Assembly: GCA_002733865.1 (NCBI GenBank)
Contig: NVXM01000004.1
Location: forward strand, 113,090 to 177,089
Direction of reading: 5' to 3'
DNA: 64,000 nt
From: Sphingopyxis sp.
GTDB lineage: Bacteria > Pseudomonadota > Alphaproteobacteria > Sphingomonadales > Sphingomonadaceae
The notes below the pieces were generated by a model that saw only the letters and a program-made list of their open reading frames with translations, searched no databases and had not been told where the DNA came from. Shown piece after piece: positions 62,389-64,000 of the stretch (positions are counted from its first letter, which is position 1; every line of letters starts with the position of its first letter). Made by a program: the position numbers and the translations under genes.

Positions 62389-63471
62389 TCATTTCGACAG
62401 ATCCGGTGCCTCCGGCGGCTGCCATACCGGCTCGGACTTGAACCGGAAAGCAGGCGCGATCTGGTGCGCTACGTCAGCTTCGACCAGCAAGCCTTTTTCC
62501 CGCACGAAATCCTGGTCCAGCGCTTCACGAAAATTGAGCACCGGCGAGAAAGCCACATCTTTGTCGGCAAACCACTCAACCCACTGGTCGCGGCTCCTGG
62601 TTGCAAAAGTGCTGCGCAGAAATTCGATCAGTGGCTGCTGAGGTTCGCCGGCATCCAGGTCCGCGAGCGGCAGCAGATCCAGCCGGTCAAGCGCCGTTAG
62701 CAGGGTCTTGGCAAATTTGATTTCGCGCCCGCCCAGAACCACATGTTTTCCATCGGCCGTCTCGTAAACATGGTAGAAAGCGGCTCCTCCCAGCGAACGC
62801 TGCGCCCGCGATACAGGGGCGTCCCCGCCTTTAATGGCATCGCCGGCAATATGGGCGCACCAGGGCAGCATCGCGTCAAACATGGCAACGTCGATATAAT
62901 CGCCACGCCCGGTTTGCTCCCGGCCAATCAACGCCATCAGCACGGCTGACAGGCCGTTTAGCCCCGCCGCCATATCTGCCGAGGGAACGCCCGGCACCAC
63001 CGGCATGCCGTCCGGACCGTCGTTCACAGACAGAAAACCGGACAGCGCCTGCACCGCCAAATCATGCGCCGGATGATGCGCCATCTCGCCGTCCTGACCA
63101 AAGGCCGATATCGAGCAATAGACGATGCGCGGATTTTTCGCGGCAACAGCTTCATAGTCAAAGCCGAGGCGCTTCATCACGCCGGGCCGGAAGCCTTCAA
63201 TCATCACATCGGCATCCGCCAGCAAGGCCCAGAGCCGGTCGCGGCCTTCCTCCGATTTCAGATCCAGCGCCAGCGCCTGCTTGCCGCGATTGAGATTGCG
63301 GAACCAGACCGACTGACCGGCTTCAATTGGGGCCATTTCGCGCACCGGTTCACCGGTGGGTGGTTCGACCTTGATTACCTCTGCGCCATGGTCCGCCATC
63401 ATAACAGTCAGCATCGGCCCCGGCAGAAACAGGGACAGATCAACAACTTTAATGCCGCTCAATTTTCCCAT
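62389..63471 (-). CDS. Class III CoA-transferase (CaiB/BaiF family), second copy
   Basis: 360 residues. VDLSLFLPGPMLTVMMADHGA, VIKVEPPTGEPVREM and the catalytic Asp in AHDLAVQALSGFL are typical. The ATG at 63471 follows the stop of the upstream CoA-transferase gene by four bases; longer frames overlap that gene and lack family resemblance. It is convergent with the GntR gene, five bases between stops. Paired class III genes often encode a heteromeric enzyme. Confidence 0.9.
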   Translation of the reverse strand: MGKLSGIKVVDLSLFLPGPMLTVMMADHGAEVIKVEPPTGEPVREMAPIEAGQSVWFRNLNRGKQALALDLKSEEGRDRLWALLADADVMIEGFRPGVMKRLGFDYEAVAAKNPRIVYCSISAFGQDGEMAHHPAHDLAVQALSGFLSVNDGPDGMPVVPGVPSADMAAGLNGLSAVLMALIGREQTGRGDYIDVAMFDAMLPWCAHIAGDAIKGGDAPVSRAQRSLGGAAFYHVYETADGKHVVLGGREIKFAKTLLTALDRLDLLPLADLDAGEPQQPLIEFLRSTFATRSRDQWVEWFADKDVAFSPVLNFREALDQDFVREKGLLVEADVAHQIAPAFRFKSEPVWQPPEAPDLSK

Positions 63472-63475
63472 TGAA

Positions 63476-64000
63476 TCAGATGACCCCGCTTGCCCGGAGC
63501 TTCGCGATTGCATCCTCATCATAGCCTGCCTCGGCCAGGATCGCATCGCTGTCAGCACCCAGCAGCGGACCGGCCTTGTTGGGCAGGCGCTCGCCGTTCA
63601 ACTTGATCGGACTGGAAAGGACATCCATGGCCGCGTTGTCCGGATGGCTAACCGTGTCGCGCATGCCGATCGTCTCCAGCCACGGATTGTCCAGCGCCTG
63701 ATCGAGATTATAGACCGGAGCCACGGGCATATATCCTTGCAGCAGCTCAAGCCAGTGCGCGACGGGCTGGGTACTAAACACCGCATCCAGCAAAGGCGAC
63801 AGTTCCGCGCGGTTCTCCAGCCGCTTGGCCGGGCTATCGAATCGCGGATCGGTAATCAGCTCAGCCTCGCCAATCCGCTCACATAAAATGGGCCAGAATT
63901 TTGGAATCTGGGCCATTACAAACATCCAGCCATCGGAGGCCTTGAACATCTGACTTGGCGTCGCCGACGGATGTGCACCGCGCGGCGCCCGCTGGGTGAT
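63476..64000 (-). CDS. Class III CoA-transferase, partial at window edge
   Basis: The C-terminal 174 residues of another CaiB/BaiF protein; the start lies beyond the window. TQRAPRGAHPSATPSQMF leads into FKASDGWMFVMAQIPKFWP and PVAPVYNLDQALDNPW, all typical of the family's C-terminal half. It is directly upstream of the complete CoA-transferase gene and in the same operon, so the two may form a heterodimer or act in sequence. Confidence 0.9.
   Translation of the reverse strand: MTQRAPRGAHPSATPSQMFKASDGWMFVMAQIPKFWPILCERIGEAELITDPRFDSPAKRLENRAELSPLLDAVFSTQPVAHWLELLQGYMPVAPVYNLDQALDNPWLETIGMRDTVSHPDNAAMDVLSSPIKLNGERLPNKAGPLLGADSDAILAEAGYDEDAIAKLRASGVI

Noticed and set aside
1..64000. Mobile elements, prophage, tRNA or rRNA genes
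   Set aside because: I saw no transposase, integrase, terminal inverted repeats, phage structural genes or RNA gene cores. A covariance-model scan would be needed to exclude small RNAs.

Overview
The window looks like a chromosomal segment of a sphingomonad-type alphaproteobacterium. The grounds are the gene families and their mix: three TonB-dependent receptors, CcmA/CcmB heme export, a PiuC-coupled siderophore receptor, many VOC, class III CoA-transferase and MmgE/PrpD genes, and moderately high GC. Osmoprotectant uptake next to proline genes hints at a saline or variable-osmolarity habitat (inference). I saw no rRNA, tRNA, CRISPR array, insertion sequence or phage gene.

1-10.2 kb is mostly housekeeping: a ferredoxin, an AlkA-type glycosylase, two SDRs, an osmoprotectant ABC operon, a pterin dehydratase, ccmAB, an EctR-like MarR regulator, and divergent proB and proC. 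10.2-16.3 kb is an iron-uptake operon read leftward behind a Fur box: exbB, exbD, tonB, siderophore receptor, piuC, a ferric-reductase-like membrane protein and a PepSY protein. 16.5-20.2 kb is a long PutA.

20.4-32.4 kb is the most unusual region. It holds a two-component system with a lipoprotein, an exported TPR-CHAT (caspase-like) protein, a CsgG-like/SH3 protein, a 1240-residue FecR-domain protein ending in three repeated TbpB-like barrels, and a TPR/beta-barrel protein resembling the Slam (type XI) translocon. Three promoters in the region share a 16-bp element, two of them exactly 85 nt from the start codon. This suggests one regulon run by the local response regulator.

32.9-42.2 kb is a catabolic island around an IclR regulator: a citrate-synthase-fold lyase, CoA-transferase, TonB receptor, WrbA, VOC enzyme, alpha/beta hydrolase and two tandem short MetE-like zinc methyltransferases. 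Two matching 27-bp elements flank the regulator. 42.3-45.8 kb has an ABC1 kinase, DUF427 and DUF3429 proteins and a periplasmic protein.

45.8-64 kb is a second, larger catabolic island. A TonB receptor and a rightward operon (DUF1330, two VOC, MFS, hydrolase, YciI, SnoaL) diverge from a region with two near-identical palindromes. Facing them is a leftward nine-gene operon, almost every junction translationally coupled, with two MmgE/PrpD proteins, a PaaK-type CoA ligase, amidase, HapK-like protein, SDR, PuuE-like deacetylase-fold protein, enoyl-CoA hydratase and VOC protein. A divergent GntR regulator and two further CoA-transferases end the window. Import, CoA activation and ring or chain modification are all present, but the substrate is not identifiable from sequence.
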